A stretch of DNA of 45,376 nt from Candidatus Moraniibacteriota bacterium (GTDB lineage: Bacteria > Patescibacteriota > Minisyncoccia > Moranbacterales > UBA1568), in contig CAITOC010000022.1 of assembly GCA_903893925.1 (NCBI GenBank), positions 1 to 45,376 of the forward strand, read 5' to 3'. The position numbers were made by a program, and so were the translations under genes. Shown here in pieces: positions 1 through 8,173 of this stretch (position 1 is its first letter; every line of letters starts with the position of its first letter). The notes beneath the pieces are model-generated. The model saw only the letters and a list, made by a program, of their open reading frames with translations. It had not been told where the DNA came from and did no database searches.

Positions 1-169
1 TACTGCGCCTATGATCTTCGGCGTAAACGCGTGTACCCCTTGTCGCCTTATCTACAGATAGGGCTCCGCGGGTTACCTGCCTTTCCGCTCGAAGCTCATA
101 CGGCTCGTGACGGAGACCCTAACGGATAGGCTCTAAGTATGTGTCGGGATAATCGGAAATAAAAAATAT
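1..169. other. Window edge, no confident gene
   Basis: Frame 1 on the plus strand is open from the window edge to a TAG at 127-129 and could be the last 42 codons of a gene that starts outside. Its codon choice (TTA, CTA, ATA) differs from the neighbours and the peptide is not recognisable. I found no tRNA or known RNA fold here. No clear promoter precedes the gene at 170; GATAAT at 148-153 is a possible -10 box without a matching -35. Confidence 0.3.
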
Positions 170-1129
170 ATGTCTTACGACGTCATCATTATCGGAGGCG
201 GGCCGGCGGGAGTCTCGGCCGGAGTGTATGCCGCACGCAAGAAGATGCGAGTGCTCCTGCTTACCGGAACGATCGGGGGGTCGTCTTCGGTGTCGGCGAC
301 CATCGAGAACTGGATAGGGGACGTCTCGATCGCCGGATATGCGTTCGCATCCCGGCTCGAGGAACACCTCCGCGCACAGGACGGACTCGATATCCGTCTC
401 GACGAATCAGTGACGGGCGTGACGAAACTTCCCGACGGTTCATTCGAGGTGAAGACGGAAAGGGGCGAGACTTTCGAGACGAAGTCGGTCATCGTCGCAT
501 CGGGTGTCCGACATCGGCACCTCGGCGTTCCCGGTGAGGAAACGTTCACGGGGAAGGGCGTCGCGTACTGCTCGACCTGTGACGCACCGTTCTTCCGCAA
601 CAAGCATGTCGCGGTCGTCGGTGGTGGCAACTCCGCATTCGAGGCGGTCGAAGACCTTATCCCGTATGCCACGAAGGTGACCATCCTCACGCTTGATCCC
701 GATTTCACCGCGGATCCGGTCTTACATGACCGCGTGCTTGGATCCGACAAGGTCGCGACGGTCCGACTCGCCAAATCCGAAGAGATCGTCGGTGAGCGGA
801 AAGTGACGGCACTTCGTTATGAGGACCTCGCGACGAATGAGAAGAGGGAATTATCCTGTGATGGTGTGTTTGTCGAGATCGGCATGATGCCGAATGCGGA
901 ACCGGTCCGTGATATCGTCGAATGCAATCGGCTCGGCGAGATCGTCGTCAATCCTCGGACGTTCGAAACTTCAACGCCGGGCATCTTCGCGGCCGGTGAC
1001 GTGACGGACCTTCCGTACCGTCAGAACAATATCTCCGCCGGCCAGGGAGCGGTGGCCGCGCTTGCCGCGTACGACTTCGTCCGTGGCGCCGGCGCCGGCA
1101 ATCCGACCGTGGTTGTAAAAAACGTTTGA
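170..1129 (+). CDS. trxB: Thioredoxin-reductase-like / AhpF-type flavoprotein
   Basis: This 319-residue protein is a two-domain FAD and pyridine-nucleotide disulfide oxidoreductase, expected to pass electrons to a thioredoxin- or AhpC-like partner in the cytoplasm. It shows the FAD-binding GGGPAG (residues 9-14), the redox pair CSTC (134-137), a second Rossmann motif GGGNSA (151-156) and the FAD-binding GIFAAGD (271-277). Where NADPH-dependent TrxB has HRRxxxR it reads LTLDPDF, which resembles the C-terminal half of AhpF, so NADH may be the donor (inference). It lacks AhpF's N-terminal thioredoxin-fold domain. No Shine-Dalgarno is evident. The start was chosen because the dinucleotide fold begins right after it. 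Confidence 0.9.
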   Translation: MSYDVIIIGGGPAGVSAGVYAARKKMRVLLLTGTIGGSSSVSATIENWIGDVSIAGYAFASRLEEHLRAQDGLDIRLDESVTGVTKLPDGSFEVKTERGETFETKSVIVASGVRHRHLGVPGEETFTGKGVAYCSTCDAPFFRNKHVAVVGGGNSAFEAVEDLIPYATKVTILTLDPDFTADPVLHDRVLGSDKVATVRLAKSEEIVGERKVTALRYEDLATNEKRELSCDGVFVEIGMMPNAEPVRDIVECNRLGEIVVNPRTFETSTPGIFAAGDVTDLPYRQNNISAGQGAVAALAAYDFVRGAGAGNPTVVVKNV

Positions 1130-1154
1130 CCGAGGAGATTTTTCGTGCTATAAT
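1126..1154 (+). promoter_or_regulatory. Sigma-70-type promoter
   Basis: TTGACC (1126-1131), a 17-bp spacer and a perfect TATAAT (1149-1154). Transcription should start near 1161. The -35 box overlaps the stop codon of the preceding flavoprotein gene. It drives the CAP-domain gene through a structured leader. Confidence 0.8.
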
Positions 1155-1171
1155 GGACTTGTAAATGAGAA

Positions 1172-1220
1172 GAAAGCGGGTGTTTCCAGGGTGAAACGCC
1201 CGCTTTCCCTTCTTATTTTG
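1172..1220 (+). promoter_or_regulatory. Strong leader hairpin, terminator-like
   Basis: A near-perfect 15-bp stem (1172-1186 with 1193-1207, one G-U pair) starts about 11 nt after the predicted transcription start. It is followed by the pyrimidine-rich CCCTTCTTATTTTG. It could be an attenuator giving a roughly 55-nt transcript, or a stabilising 5' structure for the mRNA that begins its coding at 1231. Confidence 0.6.
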
Positions 1221-1230
1221 AAACAAACCT

Positions 1231-2013
1231 ATGAAACGAATACTTCCCATCATCATCTTTCTCGCGACGATCGCCGTTCCTCTGAGCGGTGTTTCCGCAT
1301 CGAGCGGACAGTCTCCGTGGGTGGAGACTGCCGTCGCGCTTGCGAACCAGGAGCGCAAAGGCCGGAATATTCCCGAGCTCACAGTGAGCCCGACACTTGA
1401 ACAGGCTGCCGCGCTGAAACTTTCCGATATGGAAAAGAATGGGTACTTCGCGCACACGTCGCCTGCCGGACTGACCCCGTGGTCATTTATGGACAAGGTG
1501 GGATATGGGTATCGGTATGCGGGGGAGAACCTTGCCATACATTATACCGACCCGGGCAGTGAACACGTCGCATGGATGAAGAGCGAGAAACATTGTCAGA
1601 ACATTCTCGATCCCCAGTTCCGCGAGATCGGTATCGCGGTGAAGAAAGTGTTCTTCGAGGGGCGTGAGACGATGCTGACCGTCGAGATGTTCGGAACGGT
1701 CGCCGGGAATGAAGTTCAGACTACCCTGACGAAAGATGACGCCCTGACTCTGTGTAGGGGAGGTGTTCCGACGGTCTCCGGCGTTGCTGTCGATCTCGGG
1801 AACGGCAATTCTCTCGGCGGAAAGATCGCTCTCCTGTCGAACGGGATTTTCCCGGAGGCCGAAGCATACGCGCGGTCGCTCTCGGGAGACCTGTATGGCG
1901 TCGCGGAGCTTCTGACAACCACAGTATTTGCCTTGGCTCAGGTCGCCGCGATGATCATATCGATACGGCTCCTGCTTGCCCGTGAGACGCGGGAAGGTGT
2001 CTACCTGTCCTAA
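1231..2013 (+). CDS. Secreted CAP-domain (SCP/YkwD-like) protein
   Basis: A 260-residue exported protein. Residues 1-23 form a signal peptide (MKR, hydrophobic core, VSA). Residues about 30-155 match the bacterial CAP fold: the NQERKGRNIPEL helix, GYFAHTSPAG with the conserved His, AGENLA (the GENIA-type motif), and a KHCQNILDPQFREIGIAV segment. A hydrophobic helix near residues 228-248 followed by arginines may anchor the C-terminus. Bacterial YkwD-like CAP proteins are extracellular and mostly of unknown biochemical role. The gene has its own promoter and a terminator at 2213-2238, so it is probably a single-gene unit. Confidence 0.88.
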   Translation: MKRILPIIIFLATIAVPLSGVSASSGQSPWVETAVALANQERKGRNIPELTVSPTLEQAAALKLSDMEKNGYFAHTSPAGLTPWSFMDKVGYGYRYAGENLAIHYTDPGSEHVAWMKSEKHCQNILDPQFREIGIAVKKVFFEGRETMLTVEMFGTVAGNEVQTTLTKDDALTLCRGGVPTVSGVAVDLGNGNSLGGKIALLSNGIFPEAEAYARSLSGDLYGVAELLTTTVFALAQVAAMIISIRLLLARETREGVYLS

Positions 2014-2212
2014 TTTTTCCGGCGGGAGAGAGACTCTGATATCCGGGGTTTCCCTCCCGTCCGAAAGAAAAGGACGGCCTGCACGTTTACAAAAACAAAA
2101 ACAGAAAGAAACATAAACACCCGGAATACCTTCCGGCAACCATAAAAAGGAATGAATCCTCTTTCCTCCTGCACGGCGGTGTCCGCACCCCCGGCAACCA
2201 TACGTATGAGAT

Positions 2213-2238
2213 AACCCCTTTCGGGGTTTTCTTTTTTT
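2213..2238 (+). terminator. Intrinsic terminator after CAP gene
   Basis: AACCCC, loop TTTC, GGGGTT, then a run of T with one C. It ends the CAP-domain transcript. Confidence 0.8.
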
Positions 2239-2286
2239 GTATATCGAAAATCGCATATTTATGGGCTTCTTTCGGGCTTTTCCCCC

Positions 2287-2315
2287 TTGCCTTGGTGGGG
2301 TATTTCGGCTAGAAT
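2287..2315 (+). promoter_or_regulatory. murA promoter, predicted leaderless start
   Basis: TTGCCT (2287-2292), 17 bp, TAGAAT (2310-2315). The expected start point (about 2321-2323) coincides with the murA ATG at 2323, so the mRNA probably has no 5' UTR. Confidence 0.65.
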
Positions 2316-2322
2316 GTCAGGT

Positions 2323-3588
2323 ATGGAACGATTTGAAATCGAAGGAGGAAAACAACTCAGAGGAACCATCGACGTCCGCGGTTCGAAGAACGCGGCATTG
2401 CCGATTTTGGCCGCGACCCTTCTTTCCGAAGAAACGAGTGTCATCGGCAACGTCCCGCGTATCGAGGACGTGTTTCGTCTGCTCGAAATTCTCGAAAGCA
2501 TGGGAGTCTCTGTGGAATGGCGCGACGAGCGGACGGTCGCGGTGACGCCGAAAACCGTCGATCCTTCACGGATGGACACGATGCCTGTAAAGAAGATCCG
2601 CTCTTCGATCCTGTTGCTCGGATCGCTCTCGGCCCGGTTCGATCATTTTTCCCTCGCGCATCCCGGTGGATGTGTCATCGGTGTACGACCCGTGGGCACG
2701 CATTTCGATGCGCTCAGGAAACTCGGTGTCGTTATCGAGGGCGACGGCAAGGGATACCGTATCGATGCGTCCGGTCGGAAGCCTGGGAAGATCGCCTTGC
2801 GTGAGATGTCCGTGACAGCGACCGAGAACGCGATGATGCTCGCGGCGGGAATGTCGGGCAAGACGGTCATTCGGGTCGCGGCAGCCGAACCGCATGTCGA
2901 GGATCTCGGACGATTTCTCGAAAAAATGGGAGCGAAAGTGTCCGGTCTCGGGACGCATGTCATCGAAATCGAAGGAGCAGCATCGCTTTCGGGCGCGGAG
3001 TACTCGGTTATCCCGGATGCCAATGAGGCGGCGACCTTCCTTATCCTCGGGGTGGCGACCGGCAGTCCGATTACGGTCGTGAACGCGCGCGAAGATCATC
3101 TCGACATCGTGCTCGAGAAATTACGTGAGTTCGGAGCCGATTTCCGGATCGACGGGGACTCGATAACGGTCGTCCCGGCGGAGCACCTTGTCGCCGTTCC
3201 GAAGATCGATACGCGTACCTATCCCGGGATCCCATCGGATGTGCAGGCGCCGCTTGGGGTCTTGGCAACGCTGTCCGATGGTGAGACACTTCTTTTCGAC
3301 ACGGTTTTCGAGGGGCGATTCAATTATGTGGCCGAACTCGAGAAGATGCGGGCCTTCGCGACGGTACTCAACCCTCATCAGGTGCTTTTCCGCGGGCCGG
3401 CGAAGCTTCGCGGTACGACGATACGGAGCTACGATCTCCGGGCCGGAGCGGCGCTCATCATCGCGGCGCTCGCAGCCGAGGGCAAGACGGTTATCGAAGA
3501 TATCTATCAGGTGGACCGCGGATATGAGCGGATCGAGGAACGACTCGCAGCACTCGGGGCGGATATACGTCGGGTGAATGACCGATGA
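2323..3588 (+). CDS. murA: UDP-N-acetylglucosamine 1-carboxyvinyltransferase MurA
   Basis: First committed step of peptidoglycan synthesis: transfers enolpyruvate from PEP to UDP-GlcNAc in the cytoplasm. The 421-residue length is normal. Visible active-site features are RGSKN with Lys22 and Asn23, and the fosfomycin-target Cys117 in GGCVIGVRP. The C-terminal part reads YDLRAGAALIIAALAAEG and ends near GYERIEERLAALGA, as in the family. The start at 2323 gives the canonical MERFEIEGGKQL; earlier in-frame TTG/ATG codons lie inside the promoter. Retained Cys117 predicts a fosfomycin-sensitive type enzyme (inference). Confidence 0.97.
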   Translation: MERFEIEGGKQLRGTIDVRGSKNAALPILAATLLSEETSVIGNVPRIEDVFRLLEILESMGVSVEWRDERTVAVTPKTVDPSRMDTMPVKKIRSSILLLGSLSARFDHFSLAHPGGCVIGVRPVGTHFDALRKLGVVIEGDGKGYRIDASGRKPGKIALREMSVTATENAMMLAAGMSGKTVIRVAAAEPHVEDLGRFLEKMGAKVSGLGTHVIEIEGAASLSGAEYSVIPDANEAATFLILGVATGSPITVVNAREDHLDIVLEKLREFGADFRIDGDSITVVPAEHLVAVPKIDTRTYPGIPSDVQAPLGVLATLSDGETLLFDTVFEGRFNYVAELEKMRAFATVLNPHQVLFRGPAKLRGTTIRSYDLRAGAALIIAALAAEGKTVIEDIYQVDRGYERIEERLAALGADIRRVNDR

Positions 3589-3665
3589 TCACGTTCCAAA
3601 AACCAAAAATAACGGGAGATGCTTCGTTTGATGATTGGAATGTGGTGTTTGGTTATTGAACTGAT

Positions 3666-4679
3666 ATGAATCCATTCGTGCAAAAAATCGGCATCGACCT
3701 CGGAACCGCGAACACGCTCGTGTTCGTGCCGGGCAAGGGCGTCGTGGTGAATGAACCGTCCGTCGTGGCGATCTCGGTGCTCGAGAACAAGGTGCTTGCG
3801 GTGGGCAACGAGGCCAAGGAGATGATCGGCCGTACGCCGGATACGATCGTCGCGTCCCAACCGCTCCGTGACGGGGCGATCGCGGACTATCGGGTGACCG
3901 AGGCGATGCTCCGGTATTTCATACAGAAGGTCTCCGGCAGGTTTCGATTGATTCGTCCCGAAGTCGTGCTTTCCATCCCGGCCGGCGTTACCTCGACGGA
4001 GCGGCGCGCGGTCATCGATGCGGCGAACAAAGCCGGCGCACGTGCGGCCTACGTCGTGAAGGAGCCGATCCTCGCGGCCATCGGGGCGGGAATCCCCATC
4101 CATACCGCGCAGGGGAATATGATCATCAATATCGGCGGTGGAACGTCCGAAATCGCGGTCATCTCGCTCGGTGGCGTGGTTGCGTCGGCGTCGGCACGCG
4201 TCGGCGGGAACCGCATCGACCTGGCCATCTCGGACTATATCAAGCGCAAGTATAGTCTTGCGATCGGCGAACGGACGGCGGAAGAGCTCAAGATCAAGAT
4301 CGGTGCCGCCATCGCACAGGTCAAGGAGGATCACATGGATATCCGCGGGCGTGACCTTATGGGCGGACTTCCGCGAACGGTATCCATCTCGTCCAACGAG
4401 GTAACCGAAGCGGTCCAAGATGAGCTTCGCGAGATCATCAATGTGGTGAAGCAGGTCCTCCAAGAGACCCCGCCGGAGCTCTCGGCCGATATCATGGACA
4501 AAGGCATGGTGCTCTCGGGTGGGACGTCCCAGCTCCGTTTCCTCGACCAACTCATCAGCAAGACGATCGGCGTGCCGTGCTATGTGGCGGACGATCCGGC
4601 GTTTTGCGTGGCGCGCGGGACCGGTATCGTGCTCGAGAATCTCGACGCGTACAAACGGAGTATCATGCTGGGGAAATAG
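3666..4679 (+). CDS. mreB: Rod-shape actin homologue MreB
   Basis: Cytoskeletal ATPase that forms filaments under the membrane and guides cell-wall synthesis. The 337-residue sequence shows phosphate-1 GIDLGTANT (9-17), the catalytic-loop EPILAAIGAG, phosphate-2 INIGGGTSE (154-162, with Asn where VDIGGGTTE is commoner), and the adenosine motif MVLSGGTSQL near the C-terminus. It lies 77 bp after murA with no clear terminator between, so co-transcription is likely. No mreC or mreD follows. No Shine-Dalgarno is visible before the ATG. Confidence 0.96.
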   Translation: MNPFVQKIGIDLGTANTLVFVPGKGVVVNEPSVVAISVLENKVLAVGNEAKEMIGRTPDTIVASQPLRDGAIADYRVTEAMLRYFIQKVSGRFRLIRPEVVLSIPAGVTSTERRAVIDAANKAGARAAYVVKEPILAAIGAGIPIHTAQGNMIINIGGGTSEIAVISLGGVVASASARVGGNRIDLAISDYIKRKYSLAIGERTAEELKIKIGAAIAQVKEDHMDIRGRDLMGGLPRTVSISSNEVTEAVQDELREIINVVKQVLQETPPELSADIMDKGMVLSGGTSQLRFLDQLISKTIGVPCYVADDPAFCVARGTGIVLENLDAYKRSIMLGK

Positions 4680-4766
4680 ACTTCGCGACTCACGACTCAC
4701 GATTCGCAATTCGCAACCTTGAATCGACGACGTACTACGGTATTTCGGTTGTTGTCAGTTATCAGT

Positions 4767-5852
4767 ATGATAATAGGAATAGATTCGTCGCGGGCATTCC
4801 TGCGGAATCGGACCGGTATCGAGGAATACGCGTACCAGGTCGTTTCACACCTTCGTGACCCACTCCGAAATGAGCGGGTGATTTTGTATGTCCGTCACGG
4901 CCAGGGTCCTGATTTCGAATTACCGGCATCATGGGAAGTCAGGTCGCTTCGGGCGCCGCGATTTTGGACGCATGTCCGTCTTTCACTTGAGATGCTGTTA
5001 CATCGACCAGACATATTGTTCGTCCCGGCGCACACGGTGCCGTTTATTCACCCTAAAAAATCAATCGTCACCGTGCATGGGCTTGAATACGAGTTTTCCT
5101 CGGAAAGCTATTCCCCGTGGGAGCGAACCTATATGCGCGCAGTGATCCGGTTCTCGTGTAGGGCGGCCGAGACGGTCATTGCCGTGTCGGAGAATACGAA
5201 AAAGGACCTGATACGGCTCTATGGGACTCCGGCTGAGCGGATACGGGTGGTGTATGAGGGGAAGCCGGAATTCCGTCCACATACGGACGGAACAATTTCG
5301 AAACGGGAACGGGGAATTGAAAAACCATATTTGTTATTTATCGGGCGGATCGAGGAACGGAAGAACGTCCGACGAATCGTGGAAGCATTCGATATTTTGA
5401 AAAAGAAGAAAGCTATCCCTCATCGGCTCGTGCTTGCTGGGAAACCCGGGTATGGATATGAAGCGGTACAAGATGCGATCGAAGCGTCGGAGTATCGGGG
5501 CGATATTATCGAAATGGGATATGTGAGTGCCGAAGAAAAGACGGAACTGCTTTCCGAGGCCGATGTATTCGTGTTCCCGTCGCTGTATGAGGGCTTCGGT
5601 CTGCCAGTGATCGAGGCGCAGACGGTCGGTGTGCCGGTCGTGACGTCCGATATTTCGTCGCTTCCGGAAATCGGGGGAAAAGGCGCCTTGTACGCGGATC
5701 CGCTTTCGGTCGAATCGATCGCTGACCGTATCTGGGAGGTTCTTTCCAGCTCGGCCCTGCGGAGTGGTATAATAGAAAAAGGCCGAGCGAATGCCGAACG
5801 GTTCGACTGGGCGAAGTGCGCGGAAGAAGTTTCGGCACTCATACGACGTTGA
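4767..5852 (+). CDS. GT4-family glycosyltransferase
   Basis: A 361-residue retaining glycosyltransferase with the GT-B fold, likely adding a sugar to a cell-surface glycan from a nucleotide-sugar donor. The C-terminal Rossmann domain has LLFIGRIEERKNVRRIVEAF, and the donor-binding E-x7-E signature EGFGLPVIEA followed by GVPVVTSDISSLPEI. I chose the ATG at 4767 (MIIGIDSSRAFLRNRTGIEE) because family members begin with this strand; a TTG at 4719 would add 16 unrelated residues. Donor and acceptor cannot be told. The spacer before it (4680-4718) carries short CACGACTCACGATTCGCAAT-type repeats. Confidence 0.88.
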   Translation: MIIGIDSSRAFLRNRTGIEEYAYQVVSHLRDPLRNERVILYVRHGQGPDFELPASWEVRSLRAPRFWTHVRLSLEMLLHRPDILFVPAHTVPFIHPKKSIVTVHGLEYEFSSESYSPWERTYMRAVIRFSCRAAETVIAVSENTKKDLIRLYGTPAERIRVVYEGKPEFRPHTDGTISKRERGIEKPYLLFIGRIEERKNVRRIVEAFDILKKKKAIPHRLVLAGKPGYGYEAVQDAIEASEYRGDIIEMGYVSAEEKTELLSEADVFVFPSLYEGFGLPVIEAQTVGVPVVTSDISSLPEIGGKGALYADPLSVESIADRIWEVLSSSALRSGIIEKGRANAERFDWAKCAEEVSALIRR

Positions 5853-5911
5853 ATATGTAATGACCGTTTCGTATTCAGCGAGCCGTTTTTGAACAATGAG
5901 TCAATGTAACA

Positions 5912-7213
5912 ATGAAACAAGTCTCTTCAAAAAACAAGACTGCTTTCGTTCACGATTTTCTCGTGTCGTACGGGGGTGCGGAGCGTGTGTTGGAAAGCCT
6001 GATCAAGCTCGATTTGGAAGCGCCGATCTATACGCTTCTGTATGATCCGGACGCGATGAAAGGGCGGTTTTCGGGACGCGAGATACGGACCTCTTTTTTG
6101 CAGAAACTCCCGAAATTTTTCCGTAAGCGGTACCGATTCCTCCTTCCACTCTTTGCCGTGGCTGCGGAGTCGCTCGATCTGCGTGAGTTCGATACCGTCA
6201 TATCTTCTTCTGGTGCGTGGTCCAATGGAATCGTGACCAGACTTCGCACGATGCATATCGCGTATCTCCATTCGCCGATGCGTCTTTTGTGGGATACGAA
6301 CGAACGGTATCTCGATACGGCACGGCTACGTGGTCCGGGTCGGTTTTTGGGTCGATTATATTTGTCGTATCTGCGGGTGTGGGATCGTGAGGCGGCGGAT
6401 CGTCCGGATATGCTTGTCTCCAATTCCGAATATACGAGGGAGCGCGCTCTCAAATACTATCGTCGGGATTCGGTCGTGGTCCATCCGGCGGTGACACTGT
6501 CGGAATATTCCCACCCTTCAGACGGAGGCTCCCATCCATCACCCCGCAAAGCCGGGGAGCTCCCCTCTGGCAGGGGCTCCCACCCCTCAGTCCCGAATAC
6601 GGGACAGCTCCCCTCTGGCAGGGGAGCGGGGGAACGAGAGGATTTTTTTCTGGTGGTGTCGCGACTAACCGCGAGCAAGGGTATCGATATCGCGATCGAA
6701 GCCTTCAACAAACTTCAACTTCCGCTCCGGATCGTCGGGGAAGGACGTGAACGTCGACATCTCGAATCGATCGCGAAGAAGAACATCGACTTTCTCGGCT
6801 CCGTGGACGATGCCGAGCTGGTCTCACTCTATCGTCTCGCTACGGCGGTCATCGTGCCATCGGAAGAAGACTTCGGAATGGCGGCGGCGGAAGCTGTTTC
6901 GCTCGGGACTCCGGCAATCGTGCTCGACAAGGGCGGCACGGCAGAAATCGTCACGGAAGGGAAAACCGGGGAATACTTCGGGGCTGCGACTCCCGAGGTG
7001 CTCGCGGATGCGGTACGGCGGTTCCTGGCTCGTGGTACCGACGCATACGTCGTTGATCCTGATGCCGGAAAATGGTTTTCGGAAGATCGGTTCCTCTCGA
7101 CATGGCGAGCATTGTTGGCAAAAAGGGAAGAAGAAATAATTACACCGAAATTCGAAACTCTCTCCAAATGTGAATACCGAGAAGCGCGTCGGTCCGACGA
7201 AAGTGCAGTATAA
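5912..7213 (+). CDS. GT4-family glycosyltransferase with in-frame palindromic insert
   Basis: A 433-residue GT-B glycosyltransferase. The N-terminal domain starts with AFVHDFLVSYGGAERVLESL; the C-terminal domain has FFLVVSRLTASKGIDIAIEAF, LRIVGEGRER, and the donor-site segment PSEEDFGMAAAEAVSLGTPAIV. Between the domains, residues about 199-241 are low-complexity (repeated LPSGRG and SHPS) and are encoded by a nested palindromic DNA element (6508-6634). Homologues run straight from the HPAVTLSEYS strand to EDFFLVVSR, so the insert sits in the inter-domain linker and may be tolerated. It follows the preceding glycosyltransferase by 59 bp, and they probably act in one surface-glycan pathway. Confidence 0.88.
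   Translation: MKQVSSKNKTAFVHDFLVSYGGAERVLESLIKLDLEAPIYTLLYDPDAMKGRFSGREIRTSFLQKLPKFFRKRYRFLLPLFAVAAESLDLREFDTVISSSGAWSNGIVTRLRTMHIAYLHSPMRLLWDTNERYLDTARLRGPGRFLGRLYLSYLRVWDREAADRPDMLVSNSEYTRERALKYYRRDSVVVHPAVTLSEYSHPSDGGSHPSPRKAGELPSGRGSHPSVPNTGQLPSGRGAGEREDFFLVVSRLTASKGIDIAIEAFNKLQLPLRIVGEGRERRHLESIAKKNIDFLGSVDDAELVSLYRLATAVIVPSEEDFGMAAAEAVSLGTPAIVLDKGGTAEIVTEGKTGEYFGAATPEVLADAVRRFLARGTDAYVVDPDAGKWFSEDRFLSTWRALLAKREEEIITPKFETLSKCEYREARRSDESAV
6508..6634 (+). repeat. Nested palindromic element inside glycosyltransferase gene
   Basis: About 127 bp bounded by imperfect inverted ends (TTCCCACCC and GCGGGGGAA). Inside are hairpins CCCCGCAAAGCCGGGG and GTCCCGAATACGGGAC, plus a perfect 19-bp direct repeat, AGCTCCCCTCTGGCAGGGG, at 6558-6576 and 6606-6624. 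The reading frame stays open through it. Its reverse complement shares a palindrome-plus-TGAGGG module with the element inside prmC. Confidence 0.75.
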
Positions 7214-7251
7214 AAATAGAGAAGAGAGCTTTTTGTTAAGAGGATTCGCTC

Positions 7252-7300
7252 TGTGAATGCCGGGGTGAACTCCCACATGTTACCAGTCATTGATCTCAGT
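7252..7300 (+). repeat. Intergenic repeat copy (GAATGCCGGGG family)
   Basis: This stretch begins GTGAATGCCGGGGTGAACTC and resembles 9454-9500, which begins GCGAATGCCGGGGCGAACCC; about 70% of positions match over some 45 bp, including a GGGG-NGAA-CCC hairpin and a later CCAGT. It lies directly before the holB start codon. Confidence 0.45.
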
Positions 7301-8167
7301 ATGGCTATTATCGGACACGAACGACAGAGGACGTTCCTCGGGAAGATTTCATTAGGAGAGCTCCCGCATCATGCGTTCCTCTTTTTCGGCCCGGAAGGGG
7401 TCGGAAAACGCCTTGTGGCGCTTGAATTCGCTGCGTCACTCCTTGGTTTTCCTGGTGAGGACCCGTCGCAGAAACAGGATTTTTTATCATTTGCACCCGA
7501 GGCAAAAAAGGAAGGTGGGAAACGGAGCATATCCGTCGAAACCGTCCGCGAGACAGGAAAATTTTTGAGTCGGTTTCCGGCGGAAGCGCATCGTCGCGTC
7601 ATCTTGATCGACGATGCCGATCGGATGACCGAGGAGGCCCAAAATGCGCTCCTCAAACTGCTTGAAGAGCCGAACTCGTCCTCGATACTCATTCTGATTG
7701 CCTCGCGGACAGGATTGCTTCGTGACACGGTCGTTTCCCGGACATTCCGTGTCCCGTTCGCATCCGTTTCCGAGGAAGCGATGCGGTCCGGCTTCGGCTC
7801 GTCAGTCGCTGAACCATTTTTCTTTTCTCTCGGCCGGCCGGGAATCGTCGCCGGCGCAATCGCCAATCCCGATGCGTTTTCCGGTCGTCGGGATTTGCTC
7901 CGATCCCTTTTCCGTCTTTCGGCACTTTCTGTTTCTGAGCGACTCGCCCTTTCGGAGAAATTGTCCACGTCGCCAACTGAAACGGCCGAGGTACTCGAGT
8001 GGTGGGCCTCGGGTTTGAGAAATATGCAAAAACGGGGTGATTCCGCCAAGTCAGTCGTACGTCGGTATCGTTTCCTCGAAGATATCGAGAAGACGACCCG
8101 CTCGCTTCGGGATACCAATGCGAATGCGCGTCTGTCGCTTGATCGACTGTTTCTCGTCTCGATCTGA
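7301..8167 (+). CDS. holB: DNA polymerase III delta-prime subunit (clamp loader)
   Basis: Clamp-loader AAA+ subunit that helps load the sliding clamp during replication. In 288 residues it has GPEGVGK (30-36, Walker A), VILIDDADRM (100-109, Walker B), NALLKLLEEP, and the delta-prime-type TGLLRDTVVSRTF segment. The four zinc-ligand cysteines of longer family members are absent. The start at 7301 gives MAIIGHERQRTFL, typical for the family; upstream in-frame GTG and ATG codons fall in a region resembling an intergenic repeat. It is 6 bp from ftsQ, so the two are co-transcribed. Confidence 0.88.
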   Translation: MAIIGHERQRTFLGKISLGELPHHAFLFFGPEGVGKRLVALEFAASLLGFPGEDPSQKQDFLSFAPEAKKEGGKRSISVETVRETGKFLSRFPAEAHRRVILIDDADRMTEEAQNALLKLLEEPNSSSILILIASRTGLLRDTVVSRTFRVPFASVSEEAMRSGFGSSVAEPFFFSLGRPGIVAGAIANPDAFSGRRDLLRSLFRLSALSVSERLALSEKLSTSPTETAEVLEWWASGLRNMQKRGDSAKSVVRRYRFLEDIEKTTRSLRDTNANARLSLDRLFLVSI

Positions 8168-8173
8168 TCCCGT

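Larger units (their letters stand above)
2014..2322 (+). other. Intergenic region between CAP gene and murA
   Basis: It contains an 11-bp direct repeat, CCGGCAACCAT, at 2133-2143 and 2191-2201, a CCGTCC/GGACGG hairpin near 2058-2078, a terminator (2213-2238) and the murA promoter (2287-2315). I see no coding sequence. Confidence 0.6.

Noticed and set aside
1-129. C-terminal fragment of a gene at the window edge
   Set aside because: The frame is open but short, with atypical codons and no recognisable peptide, so it is only noted and not called.
2133-2201. Second SAM riboswitch suggested by two CCGGCAACCAT copies
   Set aside because: The other conserved parts (ATCAAGAG, GGTGC, GAAGAT) are missing and the region precedes a simple terminator.
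3507-4709. 400-codon open frame opposite mreB
   Set aside because: It is the complement of a strongly conserved gene; its His/Arg/Asp-rich translation is typical of a shadow frame.
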